The translations under genes were made by a program, and so were the position numbers. A DNA stretch of 42,166 nucleotides from an uncultured Clostridia bacterium (GTDB lineage: Bacteria; Bacillota; Clostridia; Oscillospirales; Acutalibacteraceae): positions 1-42,166 of the forward strand of contig CALWIZ010000019.1 of the NCBI GenBank assembly GCA_944380885.1, written 5' to 3'. Under the pieces are notes generated by a model. It ran no database searches and had not been told where the DNA came from. It saw only the letters and a program-made list of their open reading frames with translations. Below, piece after piece: positions 25,383 to 33,909 of this stretch. Within the stretch, counting starts at the first letter, position 1. Each line of letters opens with the position of its first letter.

Positions 25383-28273
25383 TTTTTTAAGCGTATAAGG
25401 TCGAGAATATTAACGGTTCCGTCCTCATTTATATCGGCATTGTAAGCAAATACCTTTACGCCGTCTTCGGTTGCTCCGAGCAGGTGCTTTTTCATAACGG
25501 TAATATCAAGGCTGTTACCCACGGTACCGTCGCAGTTGGTATCGCCCAACTTATATGTGCCGTATACTCCGCTTTCGTTAAGCTTAAGATACGGAACTGT
25601 TCCTTCGCCGTCCCAAGCCCATACATCCTTCCAGTTAAGGTTGGGCAGCTTGCTTAAGGCGTTCTTGTTAACCTCGCTCGGGATAACATTTACAGAAGCG
25701 TGGTCTGCAGCGTATACGTTTTTATAGTTTGACTGATTAATCAATAACTTATTAGTGTTGTAGGGGGTATACTTTGAGGTGTAGCAGTTGGTAATATCGT
25801 AGAATATGTCGCTGCCGACTCCCCAAAGATCTCCCGCAATGCCGAATACCGAGTCGTTAATCACATCTCTCACCGAAAGCTCTGCGGTAACACAGCAGTT
25901 ATCGAAGTTTGCAATCGTACCACCGCCGACTACGCCGCCCACGGTAGCGCCCTTAATTGTAACGGTATTTCTGACATCAATGTATGAGAATTTCGGGAAG
26001 ACCGCGTTTGTATCCATTCCAATAATAAAGCCTGCCGCCGCGCCGCCGTAGCAGCCCACGCTCATATCGGAATCCGAAACGCTGAAGTTGGTGATTACCG
26101 CGCCCGCGCCGACTACCGGGAAGAGACCCGAACGGTGACCGTCGGTAGTATTGCTTGCGGTATAAAGCATACCGCTTATGTTATGACCGCCGCCGTTAAA
26201 ATTGCCCTTAAACTGTATGTCACCGTTATAAAGGGTGACCCAATTGTTTGAAAGAAGGCTTGTTGTCCAGCCCTCAGCCGCAGTATCGTTAAGCTTAATA
26301 TCCGAGGTAAGAACATAATATTTGCCCTTGGTTGCTGTGTCGGTTACAAGCTTTCTTAACTGCTCTGCGGTAGCTATTTTGTAGGGGTTATCCGCTGTTC
26401 CTTCACCGCTCTCATAAGATGAAGCCGCACTGCCGTCCCAAAGACCTGCCGCCCTGCGCTGAGCCTGATAGTGCTTAGTTAATGTGGGATACCCGTCGGT
26501 AATACGCCAGATGTGGGTGTTACCAAAATCAAGCTGCTGAAGACCCGCAACAGCTTTAGCGCCGACAAGATTTGTCGGGTCAACCTTAAATATATTTTTT
26601 TCACCATTTACGCTTGCTGTATCGGTTGTGTATACAGCTGAATAATATGTATCCTTGCGCGTAGATAAAGGTGAGGTTGTATATGAATATTTAATGTTTT
26701 TCCAATCGCTCCAACCATCGGCGAAAAACGCGTCTATTTTATTGCCGGCAAGTTTTCCCGTGAAGCAGCAGTTTTCAATATTGCTGGCACCTGTCATAAC
26801 CGCAATAATTCCGCCTGCTAAACCTGAATTAGAGTTAAGAGATACGGTTTCGTCTGCAAAGCATCCGCTAATATTAACATTGTTTCCTCTGCCGATTATT
26901 GAACCGACCATATTTGCATCATTACCGCCTGTAATCGCAAAATCGGAATTTACAAGTCCTATGTTTTTAACGGTTGCTCCGTCGGCTCTGGGGATTATTC
27001 CGGTACCGTAATAGCTCCCACCGAAGCCCCTGAAATACAGACCGCTTACGGTATAACCGTCGCCGTCAAGTGTGCCTTTGAACTGAATATCTTTTGAATC
27101 GTCACCTGTAACATTAAACCAAAGCTTGGGATTGCCCTCAAGGCTTTCATTTACAACAATATTGTTTGCAAGCTTATAGTATCTGCTCGCAGTAGCTGTA
27201 TCGTTAACCAAATATTTAAGCTGAGCCTCGGTTTTGATAATATAAGGATCGGTTTCGCTACCTGTACCCGAAGCATAGCCGTTCGCCCTTACGCAGGGAG
27301 TGGGGTAGCCGTCATAGCGGAAATCCCAGTCGAGTCTGTCAAACGCCATATTGGCAATAGCGTCCGTGCCCTTCATCTGGTCTGCGGTAAGTACTGTAGG
27401 TTTAACATTAGCAACTGTTTCTTCCACCGTTGAATAGATGTTTGAAGCAGGCCAGAAATTATTCATATTGGCTGAAAGCTGATAACCGACCGCATAGCAA
27501 TTATTCATTGTACCCAGCGACCAAATATTTCCCATTATTCCGGACGCATCGCTACCTGTAATGGTTGAGACAGTACCGGTAAACCCGCAGTTATTAAAAT
27601 CGGAACTCTGTCCTGTGCCGACGATACCTCCGGCATAAGCATAACCCTTTACAATTACGGTACTATCTGCATAACAGCCTGATACACAAGCTTTATCTTT
27701 TTCATCGTTTGAAGTGGTTTCACCTATAACGGAACCTGCAGAATAATTTGACTGAATAAAGCTTCCGCTTATTATTACATTGCTGATAACCGCATTAGGT
27801 CCGGTCACAGGGAAAAGCGCGCATCTTGTTCCGCCTTGTTTTTCTAAGCTTTCCTTATAATAAATACCGTAAACGGTATAGCCGCAACCGTCAAAATTAC
27901 CGTTAAACTGATCAGCGGTATCAAGATTCCAACGCGCAAACCACACGTTAAGTCCGATGGCGTTATCCCAATTAAAGTTCGCCCAATCGGTTGCTTCGTC
28001 GCCGTTTAAATAAATGTCGTTTGTGAGCTTGTAATAAACGCCTTTGTTGCTTGTTTCGCCCGCAGCTTTTCTAAGCTGAGCGGCGGTAGAAACAAGGTAA
28101 GGATCCCCCTGTGTTCCCGATCCGCCCGCGTAGGTCTCAGCTGGAGAGCCGTCCCAAGCGGCAGATAATGCCGACGGGGTTAATAGGTTTGCCGTGCCGA
28201 GAGAAAAAATCAGAGAAAGTGCCAAAAGATACGCCATTACATGTTTAATACTGTTTTTGCATAAATTTTTCAA
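25364..28273 (-). CDS. Secreted beta-helix protein with dockerin
   Basis: A 969-aa secreted protein. TTG start at 28273 with GGAGG seven bases before; signal peptide ending near ALSA (AYLLALSLIFSLGTAN). Three beta-helix units related to those of the giant surface protein begin near 28165, 27290 and 26440 (WDGSPAETYAGGSGT; YASGTGSETDPY; WDGSAASSYESGEGT). A type I-like dockerin with two calcium-loop repeats follows: GDTNCDGTVGNSLDITVMKKHL and ADINEDGTVNILDLIRLKK. The ORF ends five residues later, abruptly, after an A7 run. Dockerins bind cohesins of a scaffoldin; none is encoded in the window. Probably attaches to a cellulosome-like complex, and may continue in the -1 frame into the GH16 enzyme. 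Confidence 0.85.
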   Translation of the reverse strand: MKNLCKNSIKHVMAYLLALSLIFSLGTANLLTPSALSAAWDGSPAETYAGGSGTQGDPYLVSTAAQLRKAAGETSNKGVYYKLTNDIYLNGDEATDWANFNWDNAIGLNVWFARWNLDTADQFNGNFDGCGYTVYGIYYKESLEKQGGTRCALFPVTGPNAVISNVIISGSFIQSNYSAGSVIGETTSNDEKDKACVSGCYADSTVIVKGYAYAGGIVGTGQSSDFNNCGFTGTVSTITGSDASGIMGNIWSLGTMNNCYAVGYQLSANMNNFWPASNIYSTVEETVANVKPTVLTADQMKGTDAIANMAFDRLDWDFRYDGYPTPCVRANGYASGTGSETDPYIIKTEAQLKYLVNDTATASRYYKLANNIVVNESLEGNPKLWFNVTGDDSKDIQFKGTLDGDGYTVSGLYFRGFGGSYYGTGIIPRADGATVKNIGLVNSDFAITGGNDANMVGSIIGRGNNVNISGCFADETVSLNSNSGLAGGIIAVMTGASNIENCCFTGKLAGNKIDAFFADGWSDWKNIKYSYTTSPLSTRKDTYYSAVYTTDTASVNGEKNIFKVDPTNLVGAKAVAGLQQLDFGNTHIWRITDGYPTLTKHYQAQRRAAGLWDGSAASSYESGEGTADNPYKIATAEQLRKLVTDTATKGKYYVLTSDIKLNDTAAEGWTTSLLSNNWVTLYNGDIQFKGNFNGGGHNISGMLYTASNTTDGHRSGLFPVVGAGAVITNFSVSDSDMSVGCYGGAAAGFIIGMDTNAVFPKFSYIDVRNTVTIKGATVGGVVGGGTIANFDNCCVTAELSVRDVINDSVFGIAGDLWGVGSDIFYDITNCYTSKYTPYNTNKLLINQSNYKNVYAADHASVNVIPSEVNKNALSKLPNLNWKDVWAWDGEGTVPYLKLNESGVYGTYKLGDTNCDGTVGNSLDITVMKKHLLGATEDGVKVFAYNADINEDGTVNILDLIRLKKSSPVA
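25382..25388 (-). other. A7 run at the dockerin/GH16 junction (possible frameshift point)
   Basis: The dockerin frame reads CGC TTA AAA AAA TCT, so the heptamer is in the A-AAA-AAA phase known from bacterial -1 frameshift sites. A -1 shift here enters a frame open through the complete GH16 domain. I see no ribosome-like stimulator upstream and no strong hairpin just downstream, so a one-base deletion or sequencing error is at least as likely as programmed shifting. Confidence 0.6.
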
Positions 28274-28302
28274 TCCAATTCCTCCTGATATTTTTTTATT
28301 TC

Positions 28303-28359
28303 AAGTCGGGCGGAGAGCTTGCCGAGCCTTCGGGAATAAAGCCGTATCCGCCCGCACTT
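28303..28359. repeat. Intercistronic hairpin after the second solute-binding protein
   Basis: AAGT-CGGGCGGA (28303-28314) pairs with TCCGCCCG-c-ACTT (28347-28359), with one bulged base and a long loop. No U-tract on the minus strand. Such hairpins after binding-protein genes often raise the level of that part of the mRNA. Confidence 0.55.
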
Positions 28360-28369
28360 GCGGAAATAT

Positions 28370-29701
28370 TTATTCACCCTTTGCAACGGAATCCAAACGG
28401 GCGTTAAGGCGGTTAACGCTTTCGTTAACCTGATTTGCCATTGATTCAAGCTGTTGCTGAATCTGTTTAGGATTTTTCTCCGTTATCTTCCAATAGGTGA
28501 AACGATCCTGACCGAGCACCTGTGAAGAGCCTGTCATCAGGCAATGGCCGGTGTTTTCGGTAGTTCCCGAGGAAAGACGAAGTGCGTAATTCATAGCGTC
28601 CTCGGTGATGTACTTGTTTGAAATATCATAGTTCGCTATATTTGAATAGTAACGGATAAACAGACCGCCCGCCACGGGGTTTGACGCGCCCTTGCAGATG
28701 CCCCAGCCCTGATAAAGCCCTGTTTCAACGGCTTTTGTATTCTTATCTATATCGGGGATTGAGGTATAACCGATATGCGCTGGATCCATTGAGCTCCAAT
28801 AGCCTTTCTTTTGAAGACCGTAATCGTTTGTAATAGCAAGACCTACCTTGCCCTTGTTGAACTCGTCGCGGTAGTCATAGCCTACGCCGTGCATAAGCCC
28901 CTCGCTGAGCCAGGTTGAAAGCTGGGTCATAGCCTTTGTAAGGTTGGCGTTAAGTCCGCTTGAGAACTTGCCGTCCTTATACTGATAGAACGAAACGCCC
29001 GCGCTGCCCCAAAATGTTTCCATATCGACATAAGCACCGTAATAGCCTGAGCCTAAGGAGGTGACCTGACGCATAATCTTAGTCATAGTCTCCCATGTCC
29101 AGTTGCCCTCCTCGACATAATCCTCGGGGGTTTTAATATTGTTATCGTTCAGAAGCTTTTTGTTGTAGAAGCAAATATCCCTTCCCGAGTTTCCAATCGC
29201 GTTTACAAGGTAAGCCTTACCGCCGAGGGTAGACAGCTCGGAAACCGTTTTGTCCCAAATGGAATCGTTTAAATCGATTTTGGAAGCCTCAATCGGTTGT
29301 AGACAGGTAAGACAGGCGGGGAAATCGTCGTTTGACCAGTAGATGTCGGGAGCGTTGCCCGCCGCGATTTTACCCGAAATATTGGTAATGTACTGATCCT
29401 GCGGAACGACTTCTACATTAACCTTAATTCCGTACTTCTCCTCAAAGGCGTTAATAACCGCCTGTTGGCTGTCGTCGGGAGTTTGCCAGAAGGGATAGCG
29501 GATACTCGTTCCCTTGAGCTTTTCAAGCTCCTCGTCCGAAAGGTATTCGGCGTCGGACGAAGTGCCCGAGCCTGAGCCTGAGTTGTTGCCCGAAGGCGTT
29601 TTTCCGCCTTCCGTGTCTTGCTTGCCGCAGGAGGTAAGCAGTGCCGCCGCCATAACAAGCGACATTACCAATGCGGCAAAACGCAATAGTTTGTTTTTCA
29701 T
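28370..29701 (-). CDS. Sugar ABC importer solute-binding lipoprotein
   Basis: A 443-aa family 1-type extracellular binding protein. The lipoprotein signal ends LLTSC (Cys25), then a Ser/Gly linker follows. Typical features: VINAFEEKYGIKVNVEVVPQDQYITNISGKIAAGNAPDIYW, FYNKKLLNDNNIKTPEDY with NWTWETM, and a C-terminal helical domain. It delivers oligosaccharides to the two permeases encoded just upstream (29752-31655). AAAGGA precedes the ATG. A Trp/Tyr-rich putative ligand cleft fits a carbohydrate. The exact sugar cannot be predicted. Confidence 0.85.
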   Translation of the reverse strand: MKNKLLRFAALVMSLVMAAALLTSCGKQDTEGGKTPSGNNSGSGSGTSSDAEYLSDEELEKLKGTSIRYPFWQTPDDSQQAVINAFEEKYGIKVNVEVVPQDQYITNISGKIAAGNAPDIYWSNDDFPACLTCLQPIEASKIDLNDSIWDKTVSELSTLGGKAYLVNAIGNSGRDICFYNKKLLNDNNIKTPEDYVEEGNWTWETMTKIMRQVTSLGSGYYGAYVDMETFWGSAGVSFYQYKDGKFSSGLNANLTKAMTQLSTWLSEGLMHGVGYDYRDEFNKGKVGLAITNDYGLQKKGYWSSMDPAHIGYTSIPDIDKNTKAVETGLYQGWGICKGASNPVAGGLFIRYYSNIANYDISNKYITEDAMNYALRLSSGTTENTGHCLMTGSSQVLGQDRFTYWKITEKNPKQIQQQLESMANQVNESVNRLNARLDSVAKGE

Positions 29702-29751
29702 AATACATTTTCCTTTCTGTATTTTAAGGTTTTTAACCTTTGATTATTAAA

Positions 29752-30747
29752 TCAGCCCGTAATTCCTACGCGGTCTATACTTTCAATAAACCAGCGCTGA
29801 ACAAATATATAAATAATAAGCATCGGGAGTATGAAAACAAGACAGCCCGCCATTAAAATAGCCATAGTTTCGGGATGGCTCGGTACCAACGGATGGCCCA
29901 TTGTGGGAAGTTGCTTCGGCATCATTGTAAGCCAAACCGCCAGCGGATAATCCCCCGTAAGATACATTGAGGAAAGAAAATAATCGTTCCAATGCCAGAT
30001 AAGTGAAAATACCGTAACGGTTAATATTACCACGCCCGAAGAAGGCAAAGCTATGCGGATAAAGGTGCGTATCGGACCCGCGCCGTCCATCCACGCGGCT
30101 TCTTCAAGCTCCGCAGGCAGACTTTTGAAAAACTGTATATATATGAATATTAGTATTCCCGAACGAAGTCCCGCCGCCAAAAGCGAGGGCAACCAGAAGG
30201 TCCAGCCCGTATCAAGCACGTTAGGTCTCAAATCTATACCCGTCAGCTTGTTAACCAGCGCGAGTATTCCCAAAAAGTCAAGCTGAGAATTGTTCACCAC
30301 GCGCGGTATGATTATCATTGTGTCGGGTATAAGAATAGTCAGAAACAGCATACCCATAAACAGCCTTTTAAAAGGGAATTTAAACCTTGCAAAGCCGTAA
30401 GCCGCAATCGCGCAGGAGCAGATTTCCAAAACCGCGCTCACCATTTCGTACTTTAAGGAAGAAATAAGACCTTCCTTGTAGTGCAAAGCCTCAAGCGCCA
30501 CCTTGTAATTACTTGCCATATCTAACTTTTCAGGAAGCCAAACCCTGACCGAATTCATAAACGACGCCCTTGAACGCAAAGAGGTGGTTATCATATAAAG
30601 CAGAGGATAAAGAATAACAAACCCTATCGCCAGCAATATAATTATTCTAAAAACCGAATACGCATGCTTTCCTAAATGCCGCGCCCTTGTCTTAGGTGTT
30701 TCCGACTTAGCGGGAGTAAGGCTTAAAGATTTTTTTGCAGTCAACAT
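29752..30747 (-). CDS. Sugar ABC importer permease, MalG type
   Basis: A 331-aa inner-membrane permease with about six hydrophobic helices. The EAA loop, which docks the ATPase, reads ELEEAAWMDGAGPIRTFIRIALP, with the usual G and P positions. The C-terminus (RWFIESIDRVGITG) is typical of MalG/LacG-type subunits. ATG at 30747 with GGGGGAG five bases upstream; the extension to 30771 would absorb that site. It starts 14 bases after the MalF-type gene and pairs with it. Confidence 0.88.
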   Translation of the reverse strand: MLTAKKSLSLTPAKSETPKTRARHLGKHAYSVFRIIILLAIGFVILYPLLYMITTSLRSRASFMNSVRVWLPEKLDMASNYKVALEALHYKEGLISSLKYEMVSAVLEICSCAIAAYGFARFKFPFKRLFMGMLFLTILIPDTMIIIPRVVNNSQLDFLGILALVNKLTGIDLRPNVLDTGWTFWLPSLLAAGLRSGILIFIYIQFFKSLPAELEEAAWMDGAGPIRTFIRIALPSSGVVILTVTVFSLIWHWNDYFLSSMYLTGDYPLAVWLTMMPKQLPTMGHPLVPSHPETMAILMAGCLVFILPMLIIYIFVQRWFIESIDRVGITG

Positions 30748-30761
30748 TCTTACTCCCCCTT

Positions 30762-31655
30762 TTACGACCAACGCTTAACCAGGAATCGGTTATACGCCCA
30801 TATTAATATTCCCATTATTATACCCACCAGTGCGAAATAGAACCAAAGCACCGCCGAGGTCTCGTCGTAATTTCCGCCCTTCATAAGGGTATACATTGAA
30901 TCTATCATCGGATTTCGGCTGCTTGTAAACTGCTCGACCATTGTGTAAATCATAACAAGCAGGGTAACCTGCGAAAGGCTCGGGAAGGTTATAAACCAAA
31001 ACTCCTCCCACTTTGTAGCGCCCTCCACCTTTGAGGCCTCGTACAGGCTCGTCGGAACAGATTGAAGTCCCGCTATAAAAAGCACCGTCTGTATTCCGCT
31101 GCTCCATATAAGGTCGAAAATATTGCTAATCGCCTTTTCAACATAATCCGATATACCTGCCGGCAAATCCAGAAACGCCGCAATGTCCGAAACGTCGAAC
31201 ATATTTCCCGAAAGCGATTCGTTAACCGTGGAATCCGACATACTGCCCGTGGTCATAAACAATATATCCATAACTATACCTGTCGCTATAATAACGGGCA
31301 GGAAGAAAAGCGCTCTGAAAAAGGTTCTTCCGCGGAATTTCTGATTGAGAATAAGCGCCAAAACCATACTTATAAGCACGATAATGGGCAGCTGATACAA
31401 AAGCGAGGTAACCGCCGTTCCGAGGGTTTGTGTATACGCTCCGCTTTGAAGAAGCGCGTAGCGGTAGTGCTGAAGTCCTACGAATTTTGTTGCAAGACCG
31501 TCGTTATTGAGTGAAACATCGGAAAGTGAGAACAACAGCGACTGAATAATCGGTATTGCGAAAAACAGTATAAAGCCCAGAAACCACGGTGCGATAAACA
31601 TAAGCCCGTAACGGCTTTTAAGGCTCTCTATACCCCTGTGCTTATTCTTGCGCAC
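30762..31655 (-). CDS. Sugar ABC importer permease, MalF/UgpA type
   Basis: A 297-aa permease with six predicted helices (GLMFIAPWFLGFILFFAIP at the first). The EAA loop is SLYEASKVEGATKWEEFWFITFPSL. GTG at 31655 is preceded by GGAGGT seven bases upstream; the first codons overlap the end of the DUF5696 gene, implying coupling. Heterodimer partner of the MalG-type protein that follows. There is no ATP-binding subunit in the operon, so a shared ATPase is needed. Confidence 0.88.
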   Translation of the reverse strand: MRKNKHRGIESLKSRYGLMFIAPWFLGFILFFAIPIIQSLLFSLSDVSLNNDGLATKFVGLQHYRYALLQSGAYTQTLGTAVTSLLYQLPIIVLISMVLALILNQKFRGRTFFRALFFLPVIIATGIVMDILFMTTGSMSDSTVNESLSGNMFDVSDIAAFLDLPAGISDYVEKAISNIFDLIWSSGIQTVLFIAGLQSVPTSLYEASKVEGATKWEEFWFITFPSLSQVTLLVMIYTMVEQFTSSRNPMIDSMYTLMKGGNYDETSAVLWFYFALVGIIMGILIWAYNRFLVKRWS

Positions 31656-33894
31656 TCTCAACACCTCCGATAACAAATCCCTGCGGCTCGACAGCCCCGA
31701 AGGGAGTCTGCTCCGTCTTATCGCCGAAGTTTACATAGACCGTAATTCCGTTGTCAAAGCTCGTTGAGCGAAGAGAATCACTTACAACCGTATGCTTTAC
31801 AATTTCGGCGCCCGATATTTTTTCATAGTAGTCTTTAAGCTCCTCGGCGTTTGATTTAATCTGCGGATAAACGTCGTCAAACAGACTGTTGTAAAAATCC
31901 TTGGTGCGTATATCAAGGAGCGATTTGTCGTAATTCGCGATTACCGTGTAGGTAAGTCCGCAGCCGCCTTCAACCGCTTTGAGCACCTGATTTTTTGCGT
32001 CAGCCGCCAAATTAACGCTTTCTGTAGCTATCGGCACAATTCCCTTAAATACCATTTGGTAAAAAGGAATGTCGGTATCAAAAATGTCCTCCGCCGATGA
32101 AGAGGTAGGCGTTTCGGTAATAAGGCTCGCCTTAAGAGCCGCGTATATGTTAGCGTCGCTTACCGCGATTTTTTTATTGCCGTCGGTAAAGGCGGTCATT
32201 ATTTTCTTAACGTCCTCCGCCATACCCGATTTTGAATATGTAGAAGCGGAGGCTCTGTCCGAATAATCGGAATAGGAAATACTCGAAAGGGTATTAAGGC
32301 TATAGCCCTCCGCATTTACAGAGGAGGTCTTTTTAAGAAGAGTATCGCCGCACTCAACCAGCTTATCGCGGGCGAGCAGTCTTGCGCGGGTGTCCTCGTC
32401 CCTGCCCCTTGTAGCAATATCAAAATCGTAGATATATGCGATTTTGCGGCTCGCGCACAGAGCACTGTCAAACATAGTTGAGAAGCCCGCCGCACCGCTT
32501 TTAAACCTTATTATGTCAAAATCAAGATAGGCGTTTACCCCGTTATCCTTGCAGTAATCAAGAAGCGTGTTTACGCCCTTTGTTCCGCCTAACTTTGAGG
32601 ATATTTTAAAGCCGCCGGCAAGAGTATCGGTGCTTATCCCGTCGGTACCGAAGCCCGTAAGTCTAACCGAGGGGGTAATGCCGTCGCCCATCAGCTTTTC
32701 AATTATTTCCTGCGCCTCTTTGGTATCGGTCGCCGCAAAAAGCGATTTATAGGGTATTCCCAAAAACGACTTTGAAACCGTGGCACCGCCGATTATATTT
32801 ATGTTAAGCGGGCTTTCTACATTGTCCTTTTGTAGTCCCTCTTGGTTCTCAAGATAGGTTTTATAAAACTTTGCCATACCGCTGTAATCCGCACTGTCGC
32901 CCATCAGCGGATAGAAACCTACCGAAAGAGGCGTATCTATCATATAATCCGAATAAATAACGTTCTTAACCCGCTCGCCCGGCATTAAATCTGCAATATT
33001 GTTTGTGTAGCCCCTTATAATAAAGGAGGTGTATACGGAGGAATAGCCTAAAGCCTTAGAGCCGCTTGTCACATTGATTTCGGCGCTTTCGGCACCCGAT
33101 TCAATAACCGCGAAAATCGCGGTGTCGCCTGTTTTTGCGCCGTACACGGGCATACGCACAGATTTTTCCGAGGAGGGCATATCCCATTTTTCAATGGAAG
33201 CATCCTCACCGTAAACCTGTGCCGAATAGTTGGTTCCCTGCTGTGAAACCGACTTAGGATAAATAAGAGTACCCGAACCCGAGGGAACCATCAGATAGCT
33301 GTTCTCGGCGTCGTTTTCTGCCGCACAGAAAAACGGAGCCAGCGAAACAGAGGTAATCACATTTTCGCTTTCCTCAATATCAGCGGGATTAATTGTCATA
33401 AGCAGACCGTCGCCCCTAAGGGTATAATCTACGGGAATCATAAAGCCTGTAGAATCGAAGTAATATTCAATCCTTATGCCCTTTTCCTTATTTTTGCAGA
33501 CGATTCTTCCCTCTTTTACCGCGCCTGTTTTGGATATGACCGAATCGGTATTGCCCGTCTCGGCGGATACATATTCTACAAACAGCACCGAATCAACCTG
33601 CGGGTGCCTTGTCACGGGGTCTCCCCACTCGTCGAGCTTTACTTCGCCCGTATCGGGCGGCGAGGTTCCCCACTTATTGCCTGTCGCGTTTTCGGTGAGA
33701 ATTACGCCGCAGGTATCCTTATCAAAGCTTAGGGTAAATCTGCTGTTTTGCGCCACTGCTTCCCCGTCAGGCTTTTGAGTGGCGGTTTCCCTGTCAAAAG
33801 CCTTTACCTCGGCAACATTTCCACCGTCCGAGCAGGCGGTACATCCAAATAAAATGAAGGCGCATAAAAGAATTGCGGTAAATCTTTTTTTCAT
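31642..33894 (-). CDS. DUF5696-family lipoprotein
   Basis: A 750-aa predicted lipoprotein (signal ending LFGC at Cys18). An N-terminal beta-rich region (SRFTLSFDKDTCGVILTENATGNKWGTSPPD) is followed by a barrel-like central region with KFYKTYLENQEGL, then PSVRLTGFGTDGI and NAYLDFDIIRF, resembling glycoside hydrolase TIM barrels. The family is regularly found beside sugar ABC importers in Clostridia and is biochemically unproven. Here it lies between the YIP1 protein and the second permease pair, overlapping the latter. A putative surface glycosidase or glycan-binding component of the importer. Confidence 0.75.
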   Translation of the reverse strand: MKKRFTAILLCAFILFGCTACSDGGNVAEVKAFDRETATQKPDGEAVAQNSRFTLSFDKDTCGVILTENATGNKWGTSPPDTGEVKLDEWGDPVTRHPQVDSVLFVEYVSAETGNTDSVISKTGAVKEGRIVCKNKEKGIRIEYYFDSTGFMIPVDYTLRGDGLLMTINPADIEESENVITSVSLAPFFCAAENDAENSYLMVPSGSGTLIYPKSVSQQGTNYSAQVYGEDASIEKWDMPSSEKSVRMPVYGAKTGDTAIFAVIESGAESAEINVTSGSKALGYSSVYTSFIIRGYTNNIADLMPGERVKNVIYSDYMIDTPLSVGFYPLMGDSADYSGMAKFYKTYLENQEGLQKDNVESPLNINIIGGATVSKSFLGIPYKSLFAATDTKEAQEIIEKLMGDGITPSVRLTGFGTDGISTDTLAGGFKISSKLGGTKGVNTLLDYCKDNGVNAYLDFDIIRFKSGAAGFSTMFDSALCASRKIAYIYDFDIATRGRDEDTRARLLARDKLVECGDTLLKKTSSVNAEGYSLNTLSSISYSDYSDRASASTYSKSGMAEDVKKIMTAFTDGNKKIAVSDANIYAALKASLITETPTSSSAEDIFDTDIPFYQMVFKGIVPIATESVNLAADAKNQVLKAVEGGCGLTYTVIANYDKSLLDIRTKDFYNSLFDDVYPQIKSNAEELKDYYEKISGAEIVKHTVVSDSLRSTSFDNGITVYVNFGDKTEQTPFGAVEPQGFVIGGVESAQE

Positions 33895-33909
33895 TTAAAA
33901 CGCCTCCCG

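Noticed and set aside
25382..25388. Firm claim of programmed -1 frameshifting
   Set aside because: The heptamer phase is right, but neither an upstream ribosome-like stimulator nor a strong downstream hairpin is visible, so it remains one of three explanations.
18566..28273. Repetitive DNA resembling a CRISPR or tandem-repeat array
   Set aside because: The repeats are divergent, about 900 bases long and in frame, reflecting repeated protein units.
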